From Paracentrotus lividus (lineage: Eukaryota > Echinodermata > Echinoidea > Camarodonta > Echinidae), in the NCBI GenBank assembly GCA_940671915.1, contig CALNVZ010000641.1, forward strand, positions 36,692,401-36,756,400: a DNA stretch of 64,000 bases. The letters are read 5' to 3'. Below are positions 35,023-46,380 of this stretch, in pieces. The notes beneath the pieces were generated by a model, which saw nothing but the letters and a program-made list of their open reading frames with translations, had not been told where the DNA came from and ran no database searches. Positions within the stretch are counted from its first letter, which is position 1. Each line of letters begins with the position of its first letter. A program made the position numbers and the translations under genes.

Positions 35023-35140
35023 GGTAGGGACATTAGACCAAATGGAATTAATTAGACCAAATGATAATTTGACCAACTGATTGTAGACAAACAACCAAGA
35101 GAGATAGACCAAATGGCATTAGTCAAAGTGGATTTACACC
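35023..35140 (+). repeat. Short repeat of agaccaaatg
   Basis: Five loosely spaced agaccaaatg-like words between the TG run and the next satellite. Confidence 0.6.
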
Positions 35141-35199
35141 AAGTGCAGTTCCTGCTGAAGTGTAGAAGTCGTGTGGTATTCCTGTGTATTTTCATGTGG

Positions 35200-36515
35200 T
35201 ATTTATCCCAGGTCGAAAAACCAGTGAGACCAGTTAAACTAACTGGTACTGGTACCAGTTGACCATTAATCAATCGGGTTCAATATGGATTTGGAACACT
35301 GGTTCAACTGGAATGAATTGAATCAACTGACACTCCATTAAACCAGTTGAAATGCCAGTTGTCAACTGGGACCAGTTAATACCAGTTAAATCAACTGGTA
35401 ACAGACCAGTTGATTCCAGTTGAACTTACTGGTACTTGTACCAGTTGATTCCAGTAAGGTTGAACTGGTTCAATCCATTAATTCCAGTTTACCAGTGTTC
35501 CAAAATCCATATTGAAACCAGTTCAGCCTTACTGGAATTAACTGGACCAAGTACTACCAGTTAATATACCAGTTATCAACTGTAACAGGACCAGTTGATT
35601 CCAGTTGAACTTACTGTACTTGTACCAGTTGATTCCAGTAAGGTTGAACTGGTTCAATACCAGTTATTCCAGTTGAACCAGTGTTCCAAAATCCATATTG
35701 AAACCAGTTCAGCCTTACTGGAATAACTGGGACCAGTTATACCAGTTAAATATACAGTTTCAACTGGTAACTAGGACAGTTGATTCCGAGTTGAACTTAC
35801 TGGTACTGGTACCAGTTGATTCAGTAAGGTTGAACTGGTTTCAATACCAGTTAATTCCAGTTGAAACCAGTGTTCCAAAATCCATATTGAACCAGTCAGC
35901 CTTACTGGAATTAACTGGGACCAGTTAATACCAGTTAAATAATACCAGTTTATCTGACTGGTAACAGGACCAGTTGAATACTTACTGGTACTGGTACCAG
36001 TTGGATTCCAGTAAGGGTGAACTGGTTTCATACCAGTTAATTCAGTTGAACCAGTGTTCCAAAATCCATATTGAAACCAGTTCAGCCTTACTGGGATTAA
36101 TTGGACCAGTTAATACCAGTTAAATATACCAGTTTCAACTGGTAATAGGACCAATTGATACCAGTTGAACTTACTGGTACTGGACCAGTTGATTCCAGTA
36201 AGGGTGAACTGGTTCAATGCCAGTTAATTCCAGTTGAAACCAGTGTTCCAAAATCCATATTGAAACCAGTTCAGCCTTTACTGGGATTACTGGGACCAGT
36301 TAATACCAGTTAAATATACCAGTTATCAACTGGTAAGAGACCAATTGAACTTACTGGTGCCTAGGTACCAGTTGATCCCAGTAAGGGTGAACTGCGTTCA
36401 ATACCAGTTAATTTCCGTTGATACAGGGTTCCAAATCATATTGAAACAGTTCAGCATTACTGGATAACATGGGACAGTTAATACCAGTTAAATATAACAA
36501 GTTGTCAATTACCAA
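35200..36515. repeat. CCAGTT/AACTGG satellite, ~185-bp unit, first unit inverted
   Basis: Six units of 180-190 bases carry the marker ttccaaaatccatattgaaa (about 35502, 35683, 35873, 36055, 36245, and degenerate at 36429). They are otherwise made of CCAGTT and AACTGG words in both orientations. At 35280 the marker appears inverted (caatatggatttggaacact), so the array starts head-to-head. Confidence 0.93.
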
Positions 36516-36529
36516 AATCCCGAAAAACA

Positions 36530-37085
36530 ATGAAAAAATTGAAAAAGATTGCTAGTATGTCAACACTGCAATTAAAGTTTCATTCCTAAACACATTTCAT
36601 TAAAAACAATTATTTACATTTAATATTTGTAATTCTATGCAAGAAAACTGCAGTAAAAAGTGTAATCTCATGTGAAATGTGTTTAAATGTTCTTCTCGCT
36701 CCAAACAGATACTGTCTTATTTAAATAACAAATCCTTTGATCTTTTTTATTCAATATAAAAATCTTCTACAAATCACTCAGAATTCAGACTTTGTAAAGC
36801 ATATGTTCAACAAATGTTTATTTCATTCATGAATCTCCTCGCCTCCATTCAGGCACTTTGTTCCATTTCATGCAATAATATGAGATCGACGCAACATTCC
36901 CCCTCCTTCTAGGAAAGAAGCAACTCTTCCTAATATAGTTTCATTCATAACTTTACAACGATAATAATCTAGAAAGAACCATTGAGTATCAAACTTTCAT
37001 ACTTCTAGATAAGACCATAATCAAATCCCTTTGGTAAGCACATGTACTTACTTTATCGGTTATGTACATAAAGGCTTCTGTATGC
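36530..37085. other. AT-rich DNA, nothing recognised
   Basis: No repeat or exon identified. Confidence 0.5.
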
Positions 37086-37089
37086 ATGA

Positions 37090-37264
37090 CAGTAACTCTG
37101 CCTAAGTCGAATCTCTTGGGACAACAAAAAATCTGTTCGTTTTTAGGAGAAATTTGACGTACAAGAGGTAAATAACACAGGTTTAGTATGATTTTGTTCG
37201 AAGAAATTTCTCTGACTTAGGCAATTATTCGACTTAGACATGTTCGACTTAGGCAGAGTTGACT
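37090..37264. mobile_element. 175-bp MITE
   Basis: Inverted ends cagtaactctgcctaagtcg and cgacttaggcagagttgactg (one mismatch region). Interior has further gacttag words. Right flank begins ta; no clear left duplication. Confidence 0.85.
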
Positions 37265-37454
37265 GTATATCATACATATCAAAGAATTTAAAAGGATAAT
37301 TTTATGAACCATATCCGAGTTAAACCTCACTGAGTAGTTAAGCGTATAGAGACAATATAAAGTAATGTAATAGCGTTAATTTCAAATAATATAAATACTC
37401 AAATAAGATGGTACAAGCTAACTAGTGCAAAACAATTTTTTATAGACGAAGACT
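37265..37454. other. Short AT-rich spacer
   Basis: Nothing recognised. Confidence 0.4.
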
Positions 37455-37852
37455 AATCACAACCTGGTATTGTTTGGTATTTTCATAAAGCAGGAAAATC
37501 AGACTTTCTTCTGCAATTTTCATCGCATATTGTGCTGTAATTTTTGAAATATGACCAGTTTTTTACAAATTAAGAAAAATCTATTTTCACACAATGTCAC
37601 ATGGCCTTTGTGCAAGATTCGCATAATGGCATGAATTCAGCACTCCAGAACAATAGAAGTGCGTACTTTGATTTGTTCCTCCTCAGACAACTTTAGCATA
37701 ACTTCTGTTTTACGAAAGCAAATTATCAAACAAAAAAGTGCTCAGTAAGGAAAATCCTTTGCTTTAAATTTGTACCACATACAAAATATTTGCAAGATTT
37801 CACACCTAATTATTTTTTTCCCCAACTGTACCATTTTTTTTTCACAGACTGT
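37455..37852 (-). mobile_element. mariner-like MITE, left end missing
   Basis: Inverse of 58528-58993: shared ggtattgttt, ttttcataaagcagga, the ccaactgtaccatt subterminal word and the end cacagactg followed by ta. The opposite terminus is absent. Confidence 0.85.
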
Positions 37853-37960
37853 ATACACTTGAATATGGAGTTTGTGTAACATGAAATCAATTATACATTA
37901 TTTTTTTAAAAACTTATTTACACATGTATACTGAACATAAAGTTGTCTTTACATTCATAA
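37853..37960. other. Spacer 3' of the gypsy remnant
   Basis: Nothing recognised; no LTR identified. Confidence 0.4.
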
Positions 37961-39770
37961 CACAAACTTAATCATTTGCCTTCTTTGGCACATAATCTTT
38001 CATCCAAGCTGGATGTCTTTTGTACATGTATCTCTGTTCCCCTCTTTCTTTTGGATACTTGTATCATCGACTTAGACTGTACCACTTGTTCATGGTACAT
38101 TAGAAGTGAACGTTGTAATTTTGGAGCATTCCAAACTCTTTGATCTTCCAATCTATATAAGCGACTATAAGGACCTTTTTGCCTATAATCCTTTGAGGTG
38201 GGATATTGGAATGTCCCTTCTTCATGTGTCTCATGACACACATCATATCATCCCCACTTAGAATGACGAAGTTTTAGCATTCCTTGCTTTTGTCCGATTT
38301 TTGCTTTCTACTTTGCTTGTTGCTTGCTCACTTTCTTGTGAAAATTTTATCGTATTTGCTCACAGAATGTTGATTCGGGCATAGTTTTCCTGTCCATGTA
38401 GCAGCTCAGCAGATTTTCCTGTCGTGGAATTCCGATGTCGCTGTGTAGGCATCAGAAGAGTAGAGCTCTTCTCTCACTGATTGCTGCTTTTGAAAGTGTT
38501 TTTGATTTGAGGACTGTTTCTAATGCTCAAACTTCTCCATTAGCAGGCAGTAGTAAAAGAGATGATTTGTATTTTCTCATGAAAATTCTCATTTGATACA
38601 AATGCACCCCCTTGTTCAGACATAATTTCTGACACAAAAAATTGTAGCAAACAATTGTGATAGGAATTTGATGACAGATCTAGATGTAACATTTGACACG
38701 GATGCAACTTCGGGCCACTTAAAATAGTAGTCAATCACAACACTGCGATTTCAACAGAATTGTGTTGTAGAACGCGAGCTTTATGCTACTTTATCACTCA
38801 TCAACACGCGTAACACTGAATGAATAGCTTCTCTACCATTTTATGATGCTTGGCCAATATTTATGACGTAAGTGTGCACTACAGTGCGTACTATACCCCG
38901 ATTGTGTGGGATGGGCTCCATTATCCAATTTTGACTGACACACGTAAGGAATAACCACTCTGTCGCCCCAAAATAGGCATTGATCAATCCACAATATAAC
39001 TCATTGACGAATCATTGTAGAATGTACTTCGTGTCATCATCTTTACATCCAATTTTAGACTAACCATTGAGAACCATTCATGTATTGAAATTACATGCTG
39101 TAGCAATTGAATCACTCGCGTTGCCGTGTTAAAGCTAAGATTTTGTGACTGAAAGCATTTGCGAAAATTGCATTAACACTACTGAATAATGACTTCCTCG
39201 TCATTATCTCCGATCCATCCTCAATGTGATGACATGATAATCGTGAAAGTTCGTCGGCAGCATCAGACGGCGTTGCCATTGTGCGATTCACATAGTCTGG
39301 CGTCCAGACCCTCTTCACGACAACAAGTTGTAAGAGACTGATGATCGATAATGTTGTTCCTGATGTACTGAAACCATTTCTCACAGCCCGGCCAGAGTAC
39401 GCAAGAGCCTCTTTTCTCACCAAACTGAGATAGTTTCACTCTCAGTACTGCTAGAGATTGCGATGCAAACGCGACCAGAATTGTACTTCCATCTTTCACT
39501 TGTAGTAGAACTTGACCAGCCCGTATGCTGATGCGTCTGAGCAACTATTACTGGAAGATCACTATCAAATAGCTGCAGCGATACGTCTTGATTATCAAAC
39601 CCTTAATGTCGATGAACACTATGTCTGCTTCTGGAGTCCAAACGAAGAGAATACCTTTGCGTGTCAATGCTCGAATGGTGCGGTCACAGAAGAGAAGTTT
39701 GAAAATTTGGAGTAGTACGAAGCCAAACCCAAAATGAGCTAGTGAAGGAACATCTGTAGGCACTGGTGCA
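37960..39770 (-). pseudogene. Decayed Ty3/gypsy retrotransposon pol (RT end, RNase H, integrase)
   Basis: In order on the minus strand: end of reverse transcriptase with GLASYYSKF-like and RALTRKGILFVWTPE motifs (about 39740-39600), an RNase H region (VAFASQSLAVLR, then GCEKWFQYI, about 39500-39360), a DALSRL-like connection (DELSRL, about 39240), an integrase core (VIDYYFKWPEVASVSN at about 38735; EQGGAFVSNENFHE at about 38615) and an integrase C-terminal region (GPYSRLYRLEDQRVWNAPKL at about 38170; AWMKDYVP near 37990). Frameshifts and stops separate all blocks, so it is dead. No LTRs, gag or protease found. Parts are given only as separate motifs. Confidence 0.85.
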
Positions 39771-39779
39771 TGCGAATCG

Positions 39780-41171
39780 CATGCTCCACATGTAAGCCAC
39801 AGTTAAATCTCGACATCATGAGATAATCAGTGTCGAGTTTAGCTTGTAAATGCTGTAGTCCGCCCATGTACATTGGCATGTTCTCTTACAGTAAAACTCC
39901 AAGCAGGATGTGTTGTGTGTGTAGGAGGGGGGGGGGGTACCTGTCCGCTCTTCCAAATGATAGTCTCGCTGAGAACAAAAAAAAAATCGACAAATGAATT
40001 GGATGTTTTTTCATTGTATTGTTCTAATTCTACCCATATGATTTCATTCAAAACATTTCAATCATTTGCTCTCTTTACCTCTCAAATCTACCTGTTTACT
40101 TCTGAAAAATAGCACTTTCTACACTGTAGTTTAGCTCTATTTGAGTAAATGTGAAAAGCTAACCTGTCTATTGACTATAAATGCGACATTGCAAGTGAGA
40201 TCTTGTATCCTACAACATGCTTTGTAAATCTCATAATTTACTTTGTATACCGCGAAATGTCCTTTAGAACTTCAGTCATTAAAAAAATTGTGCAGATTCT
40301 ATTAGTAAAGCGATATTCTTGCTGTGTAAGGAACTTATGATTAATTTGATAGTGGAATTTAGATTATTAAACTATTTTGTTTACAGTTAACAAGTGTGTC
40401 TTGAATGACCGGATGATATGCAGTAAAATACTAGGCCTACACAGTAACAATGGTTATAATATATATTTCACTCACTCTTGTCAATTTGTGGCAAGAAACA
40501 ATGGCCCATGTAGCTACAGCTGGTGGAGATATTTGCTTCCTTTCTACCAGAAGACTATGAAGGTCCTTTTGAGAACATGAGAAGAAAATAGATAAAGGTA
40601 AACAAATAAATAAATAAAAAAAATGATTGAAAAGTCAATGGGCAGTGCTCCAATGTATGGATAATCTTCTTTTTTTTCTTTTTAATAATTAAAATAGATT
40701 AATTGCTTACAATTTCTTACACCGTAAAGAGCTAGTACAAGTCAAAAACTCTTAATATAGAAACATTATATTCCATTAAATAATGACCTTATCTTTTATG
40801 TTGTTCACATGATGTATGATATCCATTTGTATCTGTTGGATATTATATACCCTTTCATATACAAATCACATGAAGTTGAATCATAACAGAATCCAATTAC
40901 TAAATAGCATTCAAGGCCCATCACTGATTAATATTTAACAAGTATTGCAGATATGTGATGAGACATTTATACTAGTATTAATTGAAGGCCATGAGACTAG
41001 ATCCATACATGTACTTAATCAGCATTGTTGATTTCAGTTTGATGGTATTTTTATTTTTTTTATTTTTATATTTTTTATTTTTTGTCTTTTTTGCTTGAAT
41101 TTTCATTATGTTATATGTATAATGAACAGATTTCTATCTTGGATTTTGAAAAAGAGATTTGAATTACAAAC
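39780..41171. other. AT-rich DNA, nothing firmly recognised
   Basis: G-run at 39928-39937. It would be the intron downstream of the unknown minus-strand exon at 41172-41314, but no further exon could be supported. Confidence 0.45.
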
Positions 41172-41314
41172 CTTCATTCTTCAAGGACATGTGACAGACA
41201 CAATAGGCACTGCTATTGAAGCTCCGCATGCATAACTCAGCCAGGGGTGGTAGTATGGTTACTCCTATTATTGGTGTAGCAGCCTCCATCATTTTCTTTC
41301 CCTTGTTAACAAAT
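41172..41314 (-). CDS. Second exon of an unrecognised minus-strand gene
   Basis: Acceptor ttttctgttccag, donor aatgaag|gtttgt. The frame fixed by the 17-nt exon upstream gives FVNKGKKMMEAATPIIGVTI, then LPPLAELCMRSFNSSAYC and VCHMSLKNE, fully open. One extra base remains at the donor. A shorter form ending at an inner donor (ataggagtaacc) is possible. I do not recognise the protein, and no third exon is visible. Confidence 0.45.
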
Positions 41315-43108
41315 CTGGAACAGAAAAAAATATGTGCAATAGGACACTTTGTTTGATTTATCACAGACTATGATAATCATGAAGGAAGACATGACAGCAG
41401 GAAACAATAGCATTTAATGTTTATTAATTAGTTATAGACTACATGTCTAATTGAACTCTGTGAGGACCTTCATGTCATGATGTAGGCCTAGAGTCTACTA
41501 AATAAATATTTTGCTACAAGAACCCATAGCATGATGTTAATACTTTAGTATTTAGCTATGTTTATTTCATGGTGCAGAATTTATTTACCAAACACAAAAT
41601 ATAACAGCCATCTAATATTAGGGAGACCACAAGAAATTTTCTATCTCGTAAATGTAAATATTGTCAATGGATTTGTCCATGAATCATATAATACGACAAA
41701 TCAATCATACGACACAAAAAATTGGTTATTTTATACAAAAGATACAAGAACTTTGAAGGAGACATTTTAATGTCACACAAAAATTAAGATATTTGATAAA
41801 GTGCCGTAATGGCAGATCGCATTCAACATCAATTTCGCCTCAAAACATGACTGTTGTTTGTGATGTGAGAGTGTGGTGAAAAAGTCGAACCCTTTTGCTG
41901 TGTGTGTCGTCCTCCCTAATCAAAAAGTCTAGCCTAGATTCTAGTGCTTACGTAGATTTATTGACAAACTAAGCCTAATCATGGCAACGAACATCACAGT
42001 ATTACATGCAAGTTTCAACAAAAAATTGCGTGAGATCATCGCATTTTGGTTAAAAGCAGTGCGCACGGCGGCGCATGCTACCGCATGTGCGCTGCGCGCG
42101 AGTAGTAATTTGTACACAAAGAGGCGCGCATGCGCGCACACTTCACATGTTGCATGTGTATACCCAGTTTGCCTGTATGTCCGACAGGTTGTTAATCCGG
42201 ACAGACGATTTTGACCAGCCATTTGAAGAGCAATCTTACCAAGCAATCTTTTTGTAGTTTTTGGAACAAAGTTGATAGAAAAATATTCTACACATCAAAT
42301 ATTGAATGAAAATAAGCATCATTCAACATATATTTTTGGCTTAATCCTGAGACAAACAAAGCAGGCTTCATTTTTTGTCAAGTTGTCCGGACAACGGACC
42401 CTCCCATCCTATAGTAAAACTATCTTGCACATAACTTTTCCCGCATGAAAACATAGCACTCGCAGGATTGATGCGCACAAAACTGCCGATATTTAGGGTT
42501 TTGAGACTCCAAAATGCGTAAAAAAATCTAAAATTAGTACCTATGCTACTTTTGTCATTTTGCGTTGAGAAATGGGTGTTTCTGCTTGAGATCGTGAGAC
42601 GACCCGAAATGCGTGAGTCTCAGCAAAATGCGTGAGACTTGGTAGCTCTGACATCACAATGTCAATATAAATTGTAATATATACTTTCTATTCTAAGAAA
42701 TGCATATTCGTAAAAGTAACTTATGCGAATTAAGATGGCGGTACGTTGTTGTTAGAACTTTTATTATTAGACATTTGAAATGGCATTATTTTGCTGAAAC
42801 TTCCACAGATTGATATTTGTTAACAATAATATGGTAGTATCTACTCTGACAAATGTATTAGAGGCTAACATGAGAGTAATCTTAATGCCATGGAAATACA
42901 AGAAAAACAATCGTTTATCATGTGCGTTGTCAACACAAATACTACGCAGGAATTTAGTTACATGACTGTGTTAACTCTGATTTCACAATGTTGCACTGCA
43001 GAAGATATTTTGAACAGTAATTTTTGACAATGTAAAATCATATTTATATGCAATTTCACAGATAAAAATGCTAAACAAGAATTAGTTATAAATACTACAA
43101 TTTCTTAC
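41315..43108 (-). other. Intron of the unrecognised gene, with a GCGC/GCATGC patch
   Basis: 42055-42150 is CpG-rich with GCGCATGC-type palindromes (cggcgcatgctaccgcatg, ggcgcgcatgcgcgcac). These resemble NRF-1 binding sites and may be a promoter for a transcript in either direction. The rest is AT-rich. Confidence 0.4.
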
Positions 43109-43125
43109 CTTACAAGAGGTGACAT
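43109..43125 (-). CDS. First coding exon (17 nt) of the unrecognised gene
   Basis: ATG at 43125-43123, MSPLV plus two bases, then donor gtaag|gtaaga. It joins 41314 as MSPLVRFVNKGKK. The upstream side (43126-43260) has one tgcgcatgcg NRF-1-like word. Called because ATG, phase and strong donor agree with exon 2; too short to stand alone. Confidence 0.4.
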
Positions 43126-44651
43126 ACTGAACTTGAGTGATTTTTACCAGTGTTTTGCAAAGCACTGTATAAAACGCCAAAATTATGCCGACACGAAATT
43201 CAAACAGCACACAAACTGCGCATGCGTGTAGTCTGTATTCCAGACATGCACCAGATGTGGTAGCTCATGAGCTGGTTAATTTTGTAGGTAGGCGCGGATC
43301 CACGGTGGGGCAGCAGGCCCCCCCCCCCCCCCTCGTATTCGCCGAAAAGTGTTTATTTAATATATTTATTATTATTTATTTTTTATCATTATTGCTAATT
43401 ACTATCTTCTCCCCCCCCCCCTTTTTTCGGGGGGGGGGGGGGGAGCTCGTAGAGTGCTTAAATGACATTTATGCCCTAAATGATGGGTTCAAAAGCAATA
43501 TTCATCCTACAGCCCTCTTTTGTTTATGATTGGCCTTTCTAACCCCCCCCCTGCTTCCCCCCTCTCCGCCTCTCCCCCATAATGATGATAAATGGAAATA
43601 TAATATTATAATCAAATATATGCGCAGGAAGAGGGGTGAGTAATTTTTTTTTCTGTGTGGGGGGGGGGCTAGGGGGTCTGTGATAAAATTAATACTTAAT
43701 TTTATGAATGATGGCGTTTAATAATTATCCGGTGGCCCTTTAGCTTTTGGAAAATATCATTTAATTGAGTCCAAAAATTAATAGATCCCAAATATGTAAA
43801 CTGTTGCCCATAGAACGTTGGATATTTTTTATGTGATCAAGCTACATCTTTTTACTCCGGCTTTAATTTCTTGAAATTGTTTGTCCCACTTTCACTTTTC
43901 AGGGCCCTGGCTATATTTGGACGTTCCTCCAATCCCGGGTATTAAAAACAAAAATTTGTCAACCCCCACAATGCCCTTATTTGCCTTTTTTTTCATTTTG
44001 GGGCCCTTTTTTGTTTACCCGGTTGACAATGCCCCCTCAGTGTTCATTGTTCTTAAGTTAAACTCTTGTTTATGGTCACAGCCTTTAATTCATTGTCTAG
44101 TGGAATGGGTCCAAAATTTCTTTCGTTGCTCAAAATGGATTTTTATTACTTTTACAAGGTTAATTTCTATCTTCCCAAAAATGTATTGCAGAATCTCAGC
44201 CAAACATTTAAATCATTGATGAAAATAGACTATATAGTCACTATTTACAATCTTGTCAATAAGGCTGAAACAGAATTTGGTGGCAAATGAAACTAATTAG
44301 TATTCATGGTTGTTTTTTTGTTTTTTATACTTCCTTTGTTTCAATTTGACCATAAATGTAGCGGATAGGAATCATATTTTCAATTTTTCATCATCTCACT
44401 TTTTTACTTCAACCCTCCCTACACAAGAGAAACAAAAATGCCTGTGACCCTGCACTTTGATTTAAATGTAAAGAACAATAACAACCCTGTAGTTCAGGAT
44501 GCGTTTACGCAAGGAATAGTAGGGAGGGGCCGTTGGTCAGCCGGTTTAAACGAAATAAGGGGCCCCAAAAATGAGAGAAGAATTGTTAAACATTGGGCGC
44601 TGTGGGGTAGACAAACTTCTTTTTATTTTTCATTCCGACACGGGAACGTTG
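43126..44651. other. Repeat-rich flank up to the second gap
   Basis: Long C and G homopolymers (43318-43332, 43411-43420, 43429-43443, 43542-43550, 43660-43668) separated by AT-rich sequence. No exon supported. Confidence 0.5.
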
Positions 44652-44751
44652 NNNNNNNNNNNNNNNNNNNNNNNNNNNNNNNNNNNNNNNNNNNNNNNNN
44701 NNNNNNNNNNNNNNNNNNNNNNNNNNNNNNNNNNNNNNNNNNNNNNNNNNN
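44652..44751. other. Assembly gap, exactly 100 N
   Basis: Second placeholder gap. Left of it DPY19L is on the minus strand, right of it on the plus strand. Confidence 0.98.
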
Positions 44752-44835
44752 ATCAGGGTAATAATATACTGTAAAGCGCTTTGAGCCAATATGGGAAAAG
44801 CGCATTATAAATAATGGGTATTATTATTATTATTA
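44752..44835 (+). mobile_element. SINE/LINE 3' tail
   Basis: gtaaagcgctttgagccaat, then gaaaagcgcattataaat and an ATT run. Matches the tail of the LINE fragment at 53436-53700 (gcgcattgagacc..aatgcgctatataag, ATT run). The body is lost in the gap. Confidence 0.8.
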
Positions 44836-44843
44836 CATTTCAG

Positions 44844-44943
44844 GATTGCTAGACCAATGTGGTATCACAGTCTTGCCATAGGAGCAGGTGTGATTGCCTT
44901 CATGCTACCTTGGCAGTTTGCTCAGTTTGCTCTCCTTACACAG
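44844..44943 (+). CDS. DPY19L1: DPY19L exon C1
   Basis: Acceptor ttattacatttcag, donor acacag|gtaaga. It encodes IARPMWYHSLAIGAGVIAF then MLPWQFAQFALLTQ; MLPWQFAQF is a DPY19 signature. It begins with one base of a split codon from a missing exon. Confidence 0.95.
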
Positions 44944-45045
44944 GTAAGAAGTTGCTTATATTGTTGCATGTTAGACAGATTGACCTCTTAATGACCTTTG
45001 ACCTACATGTATGACAATAATATTACATGTATGCGCTACGTGTTT

Positions 45046-45325
45046 GGGCAATGGTTGTGATTGCATTCATGCTACCTTGGCAGTTTGCTCAGTTTGCTCT
45101 CCTAAAACAGAGAAGAGGTTGTTTCTATTATTGAATGTTTGATGGATTGACCTCTAAATGACCTTTGACCTTTGACACAAAACATGTGCTACTTTTATCA
45201 AGGGCAGTGGGTGCAGGGTAATTGCATTCATGCTACCTTGGTAGTTTGTTTACTTTGCTCTCCTTACACAGGCAATCATCTGTTTAAACTATTGAATGTT
45301 CAGTGGAGTGCACTGTGAATGACCC
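45046..45325 (+). repeat. Exon echoes: two tandem copies of C1's 3' half plus flank
   Basis: 45046-45110 and 45204-45271 repeat ttgcattcatgctaccttgg and tttgctctcc. Each is followed by copies of the intron start (ttgaatgtt.., gacctttgacct). In the first echo the donor became acagagaag; in the second it is acag|gcaatc, a GC donor, with an in-frame stop (tag) replacing cag. The whole repeat unit is about 160 bases. Confidence 0.92.
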
Positions 45326-45519
45326 TTGACCTATAACCCAGCGAGAAGCTGTGCATGAGTCACAAATCTAATAGCTATTTTGATTTGTTTGTTCCTAGGG
45401 GTTAATTTTGAAATTGTCAACATAGAGACAAGATCCTCCATTGAGGATTTCAAAGGCTCATTTGGTACACATAGTGGAAGCATCCCTATGAATGTGGCAC
45501 ATTTAAGCACAGAATATTG

Positions 45520-45745
45520 GATGCCGAGCATTTTTAAATGTGTGGTGGCTGAGCCGAAAGTGGGACGAGGGGGGGGGGTGGCTAAACAGGCTAAAAATCC
45601 CAAGCAGAGGTCATTTTCAAGTTTTTATACATGTCTACTAAAAAAAAATTGGGAGAGGGGGGGGGGCTGCATGCAGCCCTTCCAAACCCCTGGCTCTGCG
45701 GCCCTGCAGAAACCAAATTTGGGTCATATGGGGGGGGGGATCTTA
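45520..45745 (+). repeat. G-run repeat related to 57140-57310
   Basis: Shares ggctgagc(c/g)aaagtg, a G run, (a)caggctaaaaatc-like text, gttttt(a/g)tacatgt(c/t) and a second G run with the copy at 57140-57310. Possibly a decayed LINE/SINE family. Confidence 0.65.
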
Positions 45746-46289
45746 GTCTGCAATTGAATTAACACACTAATTAATTTATTGCATTGAACCATATGAGAAA
45801 ATCAAGTATTATAGGGACTGTATAATTTTTCAGAGTTCTTTTCAATATTTCAAGGGCAAATCACCATGAGCCCATGTGTTGTTATTTTTTAAGTGCCCAA
45901 GTTGGACTCTTGATAGGGGATGATCTGAATTAAAGTAACTTTGCGTTGTCATTGCAATTTCACTACATTTATTGTGTTAACCAGGTAAAATAGAAACACC
46001 CGTTTCATATTTGTAATGTACTATGTATCGCCCCTGGACTGACCCTTGAGTTTTAACCCAAATGTGTTGGTTTATTGTTAGTATGGATAACTGCATTAGA
46101 CAGCGCTCATCATCTGTCTAGACCTCAAGGATTGGAATGTGTTGTCTTGCAGTTTCTAGCACAATTTCTTCTTCTTTATTTAAAGAACTCTTTGCTTTTC
46201 TATTTCCACATCAGCTATTTCTCTTACTCTCTTTAAATATCTTTCCCTCTTCCCATGTACTTTTTCCTTTTTCTATTTTATAACCAACC

Positions 46290-46380
46290 CTTTCCCTCTC
46301 TCTCTTTCTTTCTTTCTCTCTCTCTCTCTCTCCCCCTCTCTCTCTCTCTTTCTTTCTCTCTCTCTCTCTCTCTTCTTCTT
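46290..46380 (+). repeat. CT/CTTT microsatellite
   Basis: Pure pyrimidine tract of ctct and ctttctttct; the open frames over it are artefacts. Confidence 0.95.

Noticed and set aside
31262..36515. CRISPR-like arrays
   Set aside because: These are contiguous satellites with diverged units and no unique spacers, in animal DNA.
37972..39763. Separate small minus-strand genes
   Set aside because: Together they are frame-shifted pieces of one Ty3/gypsy pol in the correct domain order.
41172..43125. Identification of the unknown minus-strand gene as ATP synthase subunit g
   Set aside because: The N-terminal peptide and a PP..AEL motif gave a faint resemblance, but the alignment needs a large deletion and no matching C-terminal exon was found.
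23483..44651. A real chromosomal inversion breaking DPY19L
   Set aside because: Possible but less likely: both breakpoints fall exactly on 100-N placeholder gaps and the exons on each side are otherwise intact and unmutated, as expected of a working gene in a mis-oriented contig.
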